A stretch of DNA of 56,620 nucleotides from Chitinivibrionales bacterium (GTDB taxonomy: Bacteria; Fibrobacterota; Chitinivibrionia; Chitinivibrionales; JANQEN01), in NCBI GenBank assembly GCA_028278335.1, contig JANQEN010000221.1, forward strand, positions 1 to 56,620, read 5' to 3'. The position numbers were made by a program, and so were the translations under genes. The first letter of the stretch is position 1. The number at the start of each line of letters is the position of its first letter. Positions 26,307-35,662 of this stretch are shown piece after piece. A model generated the notes under the pieces. The model worked only from the letters and a program-made list of their open reading frames with translations, made no database searches and had not been told where the DNA came from.

Positions 26307-27147
26307 GAGGATTAATTCTCCTTTCTGAGAATATAATCATACTGTCGACTAGGGAGAGTTCATTTTTTCCAGATGGAATATAATATTTCCTCTTTAAAAA
26401 ATGATTAAAAATAATTCAATTGCTTATAAAAATTGTAGGTTTTAAATTGTCTCAACTTACATAATATCAATATATTAAATTGAATTAAATACAGTACAAT
26501 TTCATTTTAAAAATGAAAAAATTATTTAATGAAATCTTAATCTTGATGTAAGTGTCTGATATTGTACCTATTAGCAATTATATTTTAACAAAATAGACAT
26601 TGCAAAGTATCTATGCATGTATAATGCATTACATTCAGTTTCATCCCTTATCATCACATAAATTAATTAGTTATAACTAATTATTAAATATTGAATATCT
26701 CCAATATATGATTTAAACAATTATTTTTTTCCTTTAATACTTCACATAAAAACAATTAACATGTAATAAATATGGGATTACTTTGAAAATTAGTTCAATT
26801 TTTATGATACATAATCGCCTTGTTATGTGCTTAAAAAATATTGAAATAATTGATTCACTTTCTGTGCTTTAATTTTAATAAACTACTTTTTAAAGCGATC
26901 GTAGTAATGAGTTTTGTGAGTTGATAAGGAAAAGAATAATTTCAACATTTGTTCAATAAAGATTTTTTTCAATCAATGAAACTTTAATATAGATATGCTA
27001 ATACCCTGATATTTAAACGGAATAAATATAATTGCGCATAATATATATTATGTAAACTATCTATTTATTTATTCACTTGTTCTCGATTTTGCTCCTATAG
27101 CTTTCTACCCTCTTCTTAACTCTTTAAGATCTTATTGCTTAAATTAA
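26307..27147. other. 840-base AT-rich spacer without genes
   Basis: No credible gene, tRNA or known RNA is seen. A perfect 20-bp palindrome, TAATTAGTTA and its reverse complement, lies at 26664-26683. Homopolymer and A/T-tract content is high throughout, which could reflect decayed sequence, a curved-DNA region or promoters. No DnaA box cluster was noticed. Confidence 0.45.
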
Positions 27148-27474
27148 TTAGCTTAAAAAAGAGATAATTCTTTCGATAGTTTCTCTATTTATTTCATCTA
27201 AATTAACAAATTCAATTCCATAGCAATATCGAGAAGTTGGATCAATCCAGCGTATTTGAAATTGTGATGAAAAATTAACAAACGTATCTCCACACTTTAC
27301 TGTTACAGTAACACTCCCCTCTTGATTTTCAGGAAATTTTTTATGGCTTTTTACACACATTCCACCCAGGCTAATATTTTGACTGGTCACAGTTCTATAA
27401 TATTCGCCAGCAAAATTTACTGTTATAGCTGAAACAAGTACTACTCTTTTATGTCGTCTTCTATTCATTATCAT
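27148..27474 (-). CDS. PilZ-domain c-di-GMP-binding protein
   Basis: This 108-residue protein is almost only a PilZ domain. The binding motifs are the N-terminal RRRHKR (residues 5-10) and NISLGGMCV (about 33-41; the (D/N)xSxxG box), the two halves that wrap an intercalated c-di-GMP dimer. Stand-alone PilZ proteins act as adaptors controlling motility, exopolysaccharide or pili. No ribosome site is obvious, and no diguanylate cyclase is nearby in this window. Confidence 0.88.
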   Translation of the reverse strand: MIMNRRRHKRVVLVSAITVNFAGEYYRTVTSQNISLGGMCVKSHKKFPENQEGSVTVTVKCGDTFVNFSSQFQIRWIDPTSRYCYGIEFVNLDEINRETIERIISFLS

Positions 27475-27630
27475 AATTTTTGCCGGTTTTATTTTTTACA
27501 GAACTGTGTAAACGCTAAATCTTGATCAATCATTGAATCTTTATAGATTTGCTTTTTTGGAACCAAGTAAATCAATATATAATGAGGTGTTCAATAAAAC
27601 ACCAAGTTTTGAAAAGTTTACCTTCGCATG

Positions 27631-28605
27631 TCATTTTATTATAGAGGAGTTTTCAAGCGACTCAAGGGTATAAAGTTGGCTTTGTTTGCAATTATTTTTG
27701 CTCGTACAATTGATAAAAGACTGTATTGCAGTTATAGTTGTGTCCATATAGGGTGACCTACTATCATGCCCGTGTCGCATACCCTTATACGCTTTAAGTA
27801 GCGAAGGAATACCACACTCTTTTGCGACTTTATCGATGGTTCCACTTCCATATATCTTTGGAAGCCAGAACATATGGCAGGGACTCCCCTTCTTGTATGG
27901 GGCAAATCGGTCTTTTGTACCATGAACACTAACAACTGCTGTATTGTTATTGGCTATCCAATTCGGATTAATTATTGCACCCCAACAATTAATTAATCCA
28001 CACAAAGCAATCCGCTTTTTTATCTGAGAATTACACTCATGTAAGTGACTCAACTTATGTTGTTGTAGAAAATCTACAATCTCATGAGCGTCCCAATAGG
28101 CATAATGGAGTGCAACAATTGCTCCTGCAGACATACCACCAAGATAGATGTACTCACAATCTATTGCATACTTTATTCTATTCTTAACTAAAAAGTTTAA
28201 CGCGTCTTGTGTGTCTACCATGCCATTTAAAACAGCTCTAACAAAGCACTCTTTGTTTTTTCTGCGAATACCAGTCCGATACTCGACTGTGGCCGTGACG
28301 TATCCTAGATTACACAGTCGTTCACAAAGGGCGATTATTTTTGGATCCTCTTTCTCCCCAGCATGAAACCCTCCACCATGTAAAAATACAATCAGCGGCT
28401 TTGCCTGTTTTTCTGATTGCCCCTGTTTATAAATATTTAAACACAGTGGTACTTTCTGACCATCATCGCAAACAATCGTTTTAAAGGGTACATCTTTTAT
28501 CACTTTAATAGTTTCATTATTTTGGGCATTTAACAAAGATACCACTATACAAAGTGTTATCACTATTATCAAAACAAGCTTAAAATTACTTTGATGATTG
28601 TTCAT
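27631..28605 (-). CDS. Secreted alpha/beta-hydrolase (carboxylesterase-like)
   Basis: A signal peptide (to about residue 27, SLLNAQ) precedes an alpha/beta-hydrolase of the BD-FAE/esterase type. The oxyanion motif is HGGGF (about residue 76-80), the nucleophile Ser lies in GMSAG (about 156-160), the acid is in GTKDRF and the His in RHGHD. Such enzymes cleave acetyl, feruloyl or other esters on plant polysaccharides, or peptide esters. No C-terminal sorting module is present, unlike the xylanase; the last 40 residues are polar and of unknown role. Monocistronic. Confidence 0.82.
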   Translation of the reverse strand: MNNHQSNFKLVLIIVITLCIVVSLLNAQNNETIKVIKDVPFKTIVCDDGQKVPLCLNIYKQGQSEKQAKPLIVFLHGGGFHAGEKEDPKIIALCERLCNLGYVTATVEYRTGIRRKNKECFVRAVLNGMVDTQDALNFLVKNRIKYAIDCEYIYLGGMSAGAIVALHYAYWDAHEIVDFLQQHKLSHLHECNSQIKKRIALCGLINCWGAIINPNWIANNNTAVVSVHGTKDRFAPYKKGSPCHMFWLPKIYGSGTIDKVAKECGIPSLLKAYKGMRHGHDSRSPYMDTTITAIQSFINCTSKNNCKQSQLYTLESLENSSIIK

Positions 28606-28949
28606 TTTTTAATGATAGAAAAATTTTCAGCAAACTAGACTTTGATTATAATATAATTTATTATTGAATACATTTGAATTACTCAATTGTTTTTTTTGTG
28701 ATCTTTTTTAGGACAAAAATGCTTGAACAAGTTATCAACATAGGTTGAACTAGTCTAATTGCATCTTATCTTTTTCATTTTACAGCAGTTACCGCAGATA
28801 TTTGCTATTAACACTGTTATTATACAAACATATTCAGTTTCAACATAAATAAAGGCTAATTTTTCAGAGGTATTTGATATTTTATTCAATGATTTTCAAT
28901 TTATTTTGCCTCAAGAGGGTTTAACATTTAACAAACTTTACTTTCTTAA
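28606..28949. other. Divergent intergenic spacer
   Basis: The 344 bases separate the divergent esterase and glycosyltransferase genes and should hold both promoters. I see no gene, strong hairpin or known RNA. Confidence 0.4.
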
Positions 28950-30524
28950 ATGGACTTAAAACAGAGTAATTTTCTTCAAAAATGGTTTTTATGGGTATGC
29001 TTGGTGTCCATCTGTATCTATATGATTTTTATAGTTAGAACAATCTTTTCAATCAATGGAAAAATATACTTCACCCTTGTAGATGACGCCATGATAAGTA
29101 TGCGCTATGCCAAGCATTTTTCTCAGGGTTTTGGGTTTGTTTGGAATATTGGAGAGAAACCAATTCAGGGATTCACCAATATGGGTTGGACCCTGGTAAT
29201 GTCTCTGATTCATCTATTAAAATTCCCTCCATCAAAGATTTCTTTGGTTGTAATGCTGCTCAATGTGGGGGTAATGGTTGGTTTATTATATGTAATTAAG
29301 GAAATCGTTAGTATTTGTAGCCCTAACAATCACTTTGCCCAGTTATTAGCTACTATTTGTGTTGCTGGAAATTTCCCTCTTATCTTCTGGAGCCTTCGAG
29401 GCATGGAAGTAGGACTAATAACGTTGTGCATTGGATTTGCCACTCTTTCATCAATGAAAATAGTAAATAAATTCACAACTAAGTATTTGATATTGTACGG
29501 GTTATGTGCCTTTTGCGCTTTTGTGATTCGCTTTGATTCAGTCTGCCAAATTGGCATTTTGTCCTTATCGATTGGTATTATCTCTTTGAAAAATAGAAAG
29601 ATATCCCACTTTTTATATCTCCATGTTGGCCTTATTTTATTGATTGCGATCTATATTTTTGCCCTTTCCAAGCATTTTGGCTCTTTTATTCCAAACACCT
29701 ACTTTTTAAAGGTCACAGGAGTCACCATCTCAGAAAAGCTCATTTCAGGACTGAATTTCTTTTTCCGCATAACACTATCAGATATCAGTTTTTTAATGTT
29801 GGCCTCCTTTGGTTGCTTGATAATCCTCGGATTTAGTAGAATCTCATTAAAGCTAGGGATACTTGGCGGGTTATTTCTGGTACAATGTTTTTATTCCATT
29901 TATGTTGGAGGTGATTTTGCCGAAGACAATGTGGGAGGAACAAACCGGTTCATCACACAGGGCATACCCTTTCTTATTGTCTTTTTTACTATAATTTTGT
30001 CAAAAACAGTTGAGAAATTTGATTTTTACAAAATTCTTTCATTTAAGAGGCAGGTCATTTGTTTTTTCTATCTTTGCGCAATGACACTATTCTTGACAAA
30101 TGGTCAAGAGTGGTTGTTGTGGTCTCGTTTTAATGCTCCCCTCTTATCCTTTGACAAGGATCGCGTTGCTCGTGGCCTTAAAGTAAAGAATAGCACCAGT
30201 AAAGAGTGTCGTCTTGCCACCCATGCAGCTGGCCAAATCCCCTATTTCTCCGAAAGATACACCATAGACCTTCTTGGTAAAAACGATGTTATAGTCGCAA
30301 AAGGTAAACCTGCCACTACATTTTATCCCGGCCACAACAAATGGGATTACAATTATAGCATTGGTAAACTTATGCCAGACATCATTACAGAACAGTGGGG
30401 CTATTCTGATCAATGGATCGAGAAACAACAAAGTTTGTATGAGCGTTTAGGTAATGGTATGTGGGTTAAAAGAGGATCCCCTTATGTCAATGTCCAACAG
30501 CTAAACACACCTCTCCTGAAATAG
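28950..30524 (+). CDS. Polytopic GT-C family glycosyltransferase-like membrane protein
   Basis: This 524-residue protein has about ten transmembrane helices. The first extracytoplasmic loop has DDAMISMRYAKHFSQGFGFVWN, close to the (D/E)D catalytic loop and QGFG pattern of GT-C enzymes that use polyprenyl-phosphate sugars, such as the mycobacterial arabinofuranosyltransferase type. The C-terminal soluble part carries AGQIPYFSERYTIDLLG and PGHNKWDYNYS, also typical of that group. It probably transfers a sugar to envelope glycan or protein outside the membrane. No sugar-nucleotide genes are adjacent. No ribosome site is visible at the ATG. Confidence 0.72.
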   Translation: MDLKQSNFLQKWFLWVCLVSICIYMIFIVRTIFSINGKIYFTLVDDAMISMRYAKHFSQGFGFVWNIGEKPIQGFTNMGWTLVMSLIHLLKFPPSKISLVVMLLNVGVMVGLLYVIKEIVSICSPNNHFAQLLATICVAGNFPLIFWSLRGMEVGLITLCIGFATLSSMKIVNKFTTKYLILYGLCAFCAFVIRFDSVCQIGILSLSIGIISLKNRKISHFLYLHVGLILLIAIYIFALSKHFGSFIPNTYFLKVTGVTISEKLISGLNFFFRITLSDISFLMLASFGCLIILGFSRISLKLGILGGLFLVQCFYSIYVGGDFAEDNVGGTNRFITQGIPFLIVFFTIILSKTVEKFDFYKILSFKRQVICFFYLCAMTLFLTNGQEWLLWSRFNAPLLSFDKDRVARGLKVKNSTSKECRLATHAAGQIPYFSERYTIDLLGKNDVIVAKGKPATTFYPGHNKWDYNYSIGKLMPDIITEQWGYSDQWIEKQQSLYERLGNGMWVKRGSPYVNVQQLNTPLLK

Positions 30525-30537
30525 TTTGTATCGTTTG

Positions 30538-31893
30538 TTACAGTCCGATCTTTACTTTTCTACCATAAAAAAGTGAGTCCATAAACACTGCTAAGTGCTG
30601 ATTAAAACTATTTCTTGAAATGTAGAATCTAATCATGTTATGAATAAAGGTATTTGGTTTGGCATAGGGGCACACCTTAATACAAAAGCCACAATCAGTT
30701 CCAATTTTCTTCCAAAAAGCATAACACTTTTCTTGATTAATTGACCAATGGGAGAACCCCCTACTGGTCTCCTCATCTCCTTTGACAATTGACTGAGTTG
30801 GACAATTCTCAGCACATTTTTTACACACCTTACAAAACTGATCAATAAAATCGAGGTTACCTTTTTCATTGGTGACCGGCAAGGGTAGATTTGTTGTAGT
30901 CACAGCCAAACGGATGCAAGGACCGTAGACAGGATGCATGAGGATCCCTAACCGACCAAGCCGTCCAAGTCCAGCATCAATAGCCAGAGGAACACATATT
31001 GTTTGATAGAATCCATCTTTGTGTCCTCGTGCATCATAGCCAAAATAGCGAATATATTCAGCGATAAGATCAACAATGTAGCCACTGGCAACATATTTTC
31101 GTGAAGACTCAATCACAATGGGGAGTTTTGGTGCCTGTTGTACCATTTTTGTATCCATTGCAACCACCACCACAATAGCATGGGTATGATCACTTACTAT
31201 TTTGTTTCCCCAGGTTTCGTGTCGACGCCCTTCATAGGTGTAGAGATGATAGGGTTTAATTTGCGTTATACCCACATCCACCGCTCCATATAATCGAGCG
31301 ATTTCTTTTATACCTAGTGCCATCTTATTGACATCCACCTCATGTTTTTGAGGATTCGCTTCGCCTAATGAGCCATTTCGTGTCCGTTCGATGTTTGTAA
31401 ACGCTGCTTCAAAAATTGCTGATCGGTACTTGTCATAGTAGAGTGCACCAGGCTCACCAAGGTTGGGGCGGGATAAAATATTCGCCTTATCAAACTCCTC
31501 TTTTTCTGGATTAGCTACATAATATTTCGGAGCAATTTCAGGATGATCTCTAAAAATATTGCGTGAAAACATATGATCTCTTTCATCATATGGGACAATG
31601 TGTGATTTGTCGCGAACAGCTTGCTTGGGAATAAACTTTATAAGTGAAACAAGAGAGAATAAAAACATTGATATAAAGAGCGCACTGTTGACAAAAACAA
31701 TTACAGAGTGCTCCCTTAGTATTGTAAAACTTGACCATACAAAGGCATTCAATGAGAATAACACAAATGCAATCAATGCTGCACGGAACTCTTTTTCTTT
31801 TATTGAGACGATAAAAAAGAGGAAAATTAAAACTGAACCAACAGTCAGAGCCAACGAGTTTAGTATTATCAGAAGGATGTTTAATTCTATCAT
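30538..31893 (-). CDS. Membrane-anchored reductive-dehalogenase-like Fe-S protein
   Basis: Three N-terminal transmembrane helices (residues 1-90) precede a RdhA/QueG-like domain. Residues about 165-330 match the cobamide-binding type fold (VDVGITQIKP, YIRYFGYDARGHKDG, GLGRLGRLG). Then two 4Fe-4S clusters are evident: CKVCKKCAENCP and the later C...CGFCIKVCP. Unlike respiratory RdhA there is no Tat signal; the anchor is fused in the same chain. Possible roles are dehalogenation, epoxyqueuosine-like reduction or another cobamide-dependent reduction. It converges with the glycosyltransferase gene (13 bases between stops). Confidence 0.78.
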   Translation of the reverse strand: MIELNILLIILNSLALTVGSVLIFLFFIVSIKEKEFRAALIAFVLFSLNAFVWSSFTILREHSVIVFVNSALFISMFLFSLVSLIKFIPKQAVRDKSHIVPYDERDHMFSRNIFRDHPEIAPKYYVANPEKEEFDKANILSRPNLGEPGALYYDKYRSAIFEAAFTNIERTRNGSLGEANPQKHEVDVNKMALGIKEIARLYGAVDVGITQIKPYHLYTYEGRRHETWGNKIVSDHTHAIVVVVAMDTKMVQQAPKLPIVIESSRKYVASGYIVDLIAEYIRYFGYDARGHKDGFYQTICVPLAIDAGLGRLGRLGILMHPVYGPCIRLAVTTTNLPLPVTNEKGNLDFIDQFCKVCKKCAENCPTQSIVKGDEETSRGFSHWSINQEKCYAFWKKIGTDCGFCIKVCPYAKPNTFIHNMIRFYISRNSFNQHLAVFMDSLFYGRKVKIGL

Positions 31894-32239
31894 TACATTA
31901 TGTAAGTAATCATTTAATTGTTTTCATTATAAATAAAATAATATACTATTTGTTTCATTTTTTACGAAACAACAATATTCTTTATCTTTTCCTGCGTAAT
32001 ACGCAGATAATTGTAAATTAAAAATCTCATTTTATAAGTTCCAATCGCCCCTATGCTTGATATCGCAAAGGGCAATCATTTTTTTCTTAAAATATCAATT
32101 AAATAATTTTATTTGTTGATAAATTGCATGTTATATCGTAATGTTAATAGAGAAAGAATTAGGTACTAGTAAATGGCTTTATTACTTATGAAAATTCAAT
32201 AATTTATATCCAAACATACACCTCTTTGAAGGAGGAGAA
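31894..32239. promoter_or_regulatory. Divergent promoter region of the Fe-S protein and the prkA operon
   Basis: The 346-base gap contains a perfect 15-base palindrome, CTGCGTA-A-TACGCAG (31992-32006), and an inverted repeat TTGTTTC (31950-31956) with GAAACAA (31966-31972). Either could be an operator for the two divergent units. A GGAGG ribosome site precedes the prkA ATG. Confidence 0.4.
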
Positions 32240-34300
32240 ATGACTACCTCGAAGGTTATCAATTTTAAGGATTATTTAGGTCAAATTAAGGAAGGCAAAC
32301 GGAAATTTGAAAATGCCTTTCAGAGTATATCACGAATGATTCTTGAAAGCAGCATTGACAAAGTGGTTGTTAATGGAAAAACCACTTATGATTTCAGTAT
32401 CTTTCGAACTGGGAAAAAGCATGTTATTGGTATGTATGACGAAATAAATAGCTTTGTTTCCTATGTTAAAGATGCTGCAGAAGGCGGCTCCTCTCGAGAA
32501 ATGGCCTATGTACTTGTGGGTGAACCGGGCAATGGTAAAACCTTTTTTGTAGAATTTCTATGCACGAAATATCGAGAGTTTCTTTCTCAAGAGAATAATA
32601 GAAAGTATACATTTCGGTTTAATAATTTAGAAAAGCTCAATCGCTATGGAAAAATAACCTCCATTGAATCTCAAACCTATGAAGATCCAATGATTTTGGC
32701 TATGAATCTCTTTGAAAATAGCGCAGATAATCAGAAATTTCTTACCAAAGAGATGGGTTTTAATGATGCGACCTTAGAAGTGGTATATCAAAACTTCCGG
32801 CCACTTGGTGCGTGTACTGATTTCCTCATGAGTTGTCTCAGGGAACACACCAATGGAAACCTCAATGATATGCTTGATTTTATTGAGATTGTTCCTGTAC
32901 CCCTATCCGAAAGTCTTGGTACAATCACGGGAAAATATCCGGCAAAGGACAAGATCACCTCATCAGCAGTTGATCTTGTAGGTGAAGAATCAATTCAACG
33001 TATGCTGCACATAACCGACACCAACAACCCCTATCTATATGATTTGCGGCGAGGTGCCTTGGCTCGTGTTGCAGGTGGTGGTATTCATTTTGTTGATGAG
33101 ATTTATAAAAATAAGAAAGACTTAGTACAGATTTACCTTGGAGTAATTCAGAATAGAACCATTGAGATTAGTGGGTATAAATGGCCCATAGATACACTTA
33201 TAATTGCTACCAGCAATAATTCTGAATTTCATCGGTTTCTATCAGAAAAAGAAGAAGCGCCAATTATCGACCGTTGCCGAATTTGTTATGTTTCGCACAA
33301 TACAAACTATAAAATGCAAAAACAGCTCACCGAATACGCCATCGGTAGTGAAACAAGAACAACACTAACAAGCGAAGCTCTGCACCTTGATCCAAATTTA
33401 AATTATGCGGCTTCGGTTGCTGTTGTTCTGTCACGCCTTCCCAGAACAGAAAAGCTCACCCCCATTGAGATGATGAAACTCGCCTCTGGTGAAGTCGCTG
33501 GAGAAAAGAGCATCAAAACACTTGCCGAGGTGATTGATACGCTCAATCAGGATCCAGAGATAATAAATCGCTTTGGACAAAAGGGATTGGGCCAGCGCAA
33601 TCTTGGTAGAGCCTTACAAATCCTTATTGAAAGCTCAGAGACGAATGAAGGAAAGTGTATGTTCGCCTATGATGTATTTAAAACAGTGGAACGTATCATT
33701 CTTGACTATGTGACAGAAGCCTCTGATAGGAAGAAATACTTGGAGGATCTAAAAATTGCCAAAGGCCTCTACCGTGAACGAATAATGACTGAGATGTTTA
33801 ATGCCTACATGGATGAACCCTACGCGATACGTAAAGATGTGATGAACTATGTCAATATGATCATCGGTATTGATGCAGAAAACTTAGGTCCAGACAAAAT
33901 GTGGAAATATAAGGATCCTCAAACTGGCGAATTAAAGGCACTTAAAATAGACGAGCGGTATATTAAAAGTGTTGAAGAGCGTCTCGGTTTAAAAACAAAG
34001 GAGATGAGCGATTCTTTCCGTACGTCAATAAGGAAGATTTATGGACAGAAGATATCTGTAGATCCTAACTACGACTTCATGGATAATCTGGAGCTGGTTA
34101 AAGCTATCACTGATGTTCGTTTGAAATCTGATATCGCAGGGGCAGGAAGTCTTGTTGGCGCCTTGGCTAATAGGACAAACGAGGAGAATCAAAAGTTGTA
34201 CGATCGAATGGTTGATACAATGCTTAATAAACTTAACTATTGTAAAACATGTGCCCAAAAAACCATTGAATATTTCTGTACGCAGGAAGATGAAAACTAA
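32240..34300 (+). CDS. prkA: PrkA-family serine protein kinase / AAA+ ATPase
   Basis: This 686-residue protein is slightly longer than E. coli YeaG (about 640). The AAA+ module has Walker A GEPGNGKT (94-101), Walker B VDEI with Asp286-Glu287, sensor-1 ATSNN near 330, and an arginine-finger region IIDRCRI. A C-terminal kinase-like domain follows; the very end has a CxxC pair (YCKTC). It leads a four-gene operon with YeaH/DUF444, SpoVR and a second PrkA-like ATPase, spaced by 12-24 bases. In other bacteria this trio is stress-induced (RpoS, nitrogen or sporulation regulated), but its biochemical output is unresolved. AGGAGGAG precedes the ATG. Confidence 0.95.
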   Translation: MTTSKVINFKDYLGQIKEGKRKFENAFQSISRMILESSIDKVVVNGKTTYDFSIFRTGKKHVIGMYDEINSFVSYVKDAAEGGSSREMAYVLVGEPGNGKTFFVEFLCTKYREFLSQENNRKYTFRFNNLEKLNRYGKITSIESQTYEDPMILAMNLFENSADNQKFLTKEMGFNDATLEVVYQNFRPLGACTDFLMSCLREHTNGNLNDMLDFIEIVPVPLSESLGTITGKYPAKDKITSSAVDLVGEESIQRMLHITDTNNPYLYDLRRGALARVAGGGIHFVDEIYKNKKDLVQIYLGVIQNRTIEISGYKWPIDTLIIATSNNSEFHRFLSEKEEAPIIDRCRICYVSHNTNYKMQKQLTEYAIGSETRTTLTSEALHLDPNLNYAASVAVVLSRLPRTEKLTPIEMMKLASGEVAGEKSIKTLAEVIDTLNQDPEIINRFGQKGLGQRNLGRALQILIESSETNEGKCMFAYDVFKTVERIILDYVTEASDRKKYLEDLKIAKGLYRERIMTEMFNAYMDEPYAIRKDVMNYVNMIIGIDAENLGPDKMWKYKDPQTGELKALKIDERYIKSVEERLGLKTKEMSDSFRTSIRKIYGQKISVDPNYDFMDNLELVKAITDVRLKSDIAGAGSLVGALANRTNEENQKLYDRMVDTMLNKLNYCKTCAQKTIEYFCTQEDEN

Positions 34301-34324
34301 CCACCTTAACAAGTGTACACAACT

Positions 34325-35650
34325 ATGGGTAAACTGGATAAACCAAGCAATGTAACGAGAGAGAGCAGAAAGACCAAGTTAGAAAAAGATGGTCTTCACT
34401 CCCCTATTCTTGGCCTCTTTGATTCAACTGATGTTTCTGTAAAACCTTCTATGGCAGTATCTTCCGAAGGTTCGATCTATGTGAGTATCTCTTCACTTGA
34501 TGAGCTTTTAGAACGGGATAAGCAGCGCGAAAAGGATGGCTTTCCCAGAAAAATTAACATGGGTAAGCTCATTAAACCAGGTAAAAGCGGCAAAGATAAA
34601 GTAGTAATCGTGCCAACTACGGTTGAAGAGAAGCTGATGCATGATAATAATTTTATCCCTCAAGATGAAGAGTCTGGTGGTACTGGCGAAGGTGAAGAGG
34701 GTGACATTATTGGTGAACAACCGGTTCGAGTACCACAAGAGGGTGCCGGAACTGGCGCAGGAGAAGGTGAGCCGAGTCAACACGAAATGGAGTCAAGTGC
34801 CTACGAATTGGGTCGGGTATTAACTGAAAAGTTTGAACTTCCCAACTTAAAAGACAAGGGTAAAAAACGCTCACTCACAAAATACACCTACGAGTTGACC
34901 GATAAAAATGTTGGTTTTGGACAGCTTATTGATCAGAAATCAACGCTTAAACGTATTGTTCGAACTAATATCTCCTTAGGTAATGTAACAGCATCAAAAC
35001 CAATTGAACCAACTGAATTAATGGTTTCTCCTACAGATCGAGTGTTCCGCATCCTCTCTGCAGAGAAAGATTTTGAATCACAGGCTGTTATATTTTTTCT
35101 TCGTGACTATTCTGGATCCATGGCTGGTAAAACGACTGAGCTTGTAGTTGCACAACATGTGATGATTTACAGTTGGTTACTCTATCAATACGCAAAGCAG
35201 GTAGAGACACGTTTTGTCCTCCATGACACAGAAGCAAAAGAGGTACCCGACTTTTACACCTACTACAATTCGCAAGTTGCCGGTGGTACGCAGGTCTATT
35301 CTGCATACCGGTTAGTCAATGAGATTATCGAAAAGGAGGGTTTGGCAACTGACTATAACATCTACATTTTTCATGGTACTGATGGTGATGACTGGGATAC
35401 TGACGGTAAACAGGCCATACCTGAACTAAAAAAGATGCTCCATTATGCAAATAGAGTGGGTATTACGGTTGCAAAACATGCCAGCTCCTATAGTAGCTCA
35501 ACGGAAGTTGAAAAATATATTGAAAAATCGGGTCTTTTAAAAGAACAATCCGATCTACTCAGAATGGATATTGTTGATGAAAATGCTGACGAACCCAGAC
35601 TTATTCAGGGCATTAAAAATCTTATTTCTCATGAAAAAGCAAAAATCTAA
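34325..35650 (+). CDS. yeaH: YeaH/YhbH (DUF444) VWA-domain protein
   Basis: The N-terminal half is charged and partly disordered (Gly/Glu-rich about 115-160). The C-terminal half is a von Willebrand A-type domain with MIDAS motif DYSGSM (about residues 261-266), followed by GGTQVYSAY and GTDGDDW, the remaining metal-site motifs. DUF444 proteins nearly always sit between PrkA and SpoVR and are thought to be a complex partner. The start may be the ATG at 34325 or a GTG 12 bases upstream; neither has a strong ribosome site, so translational coupling to prkA is likely. Confidence 0.93.
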   Translation: MGKLDKPSNVTRESRKTKLEKDGLHSPILGLFDSTDVSVKPSMAVSSEGSIYVSISSLDELLERDKQREKDGFPRKINMGKLIKPGKSGKDKVVIVPTTVEEKLMHDNNFIPQDEESGGTGEGEEGDIIGEQPVRVPQEGAGTGAGEGEPSQHEMESSAYELGRVLTEKFELPNLKDKGKKRSLTKYTYELTDKNVGFGQLIDQKSTLKRIVRTNISLGNVTASKPIEPTELMVSPTDRVFRILSAEKDFESQAVIFFLRDYSGSMAGKTTELVVAQHVMIYSWLLYQYAKQVETRFVLHDTEAKEVPDFYTYYNSQVAGGTQVYSAYRLVNEIIEKEGLATDYNIYIFHGTDGDDWDTDGKQAIPELKKMLHYANRVGITVAKHASSYSSSTEVEKYIEKSGLLKEQSDLLRMDIVDENADEPRLIQGIKNLISHEKAKI

Positions 35651-35662
35651 GACGGTTTACTT

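Noticed and set aside
26307..27147. Replication origin in the AT-rich spacer
   Set aside because: No cluster of DnaA boxes and no dnaA, dnaN or gidA nearby; AT content alone is not enough.
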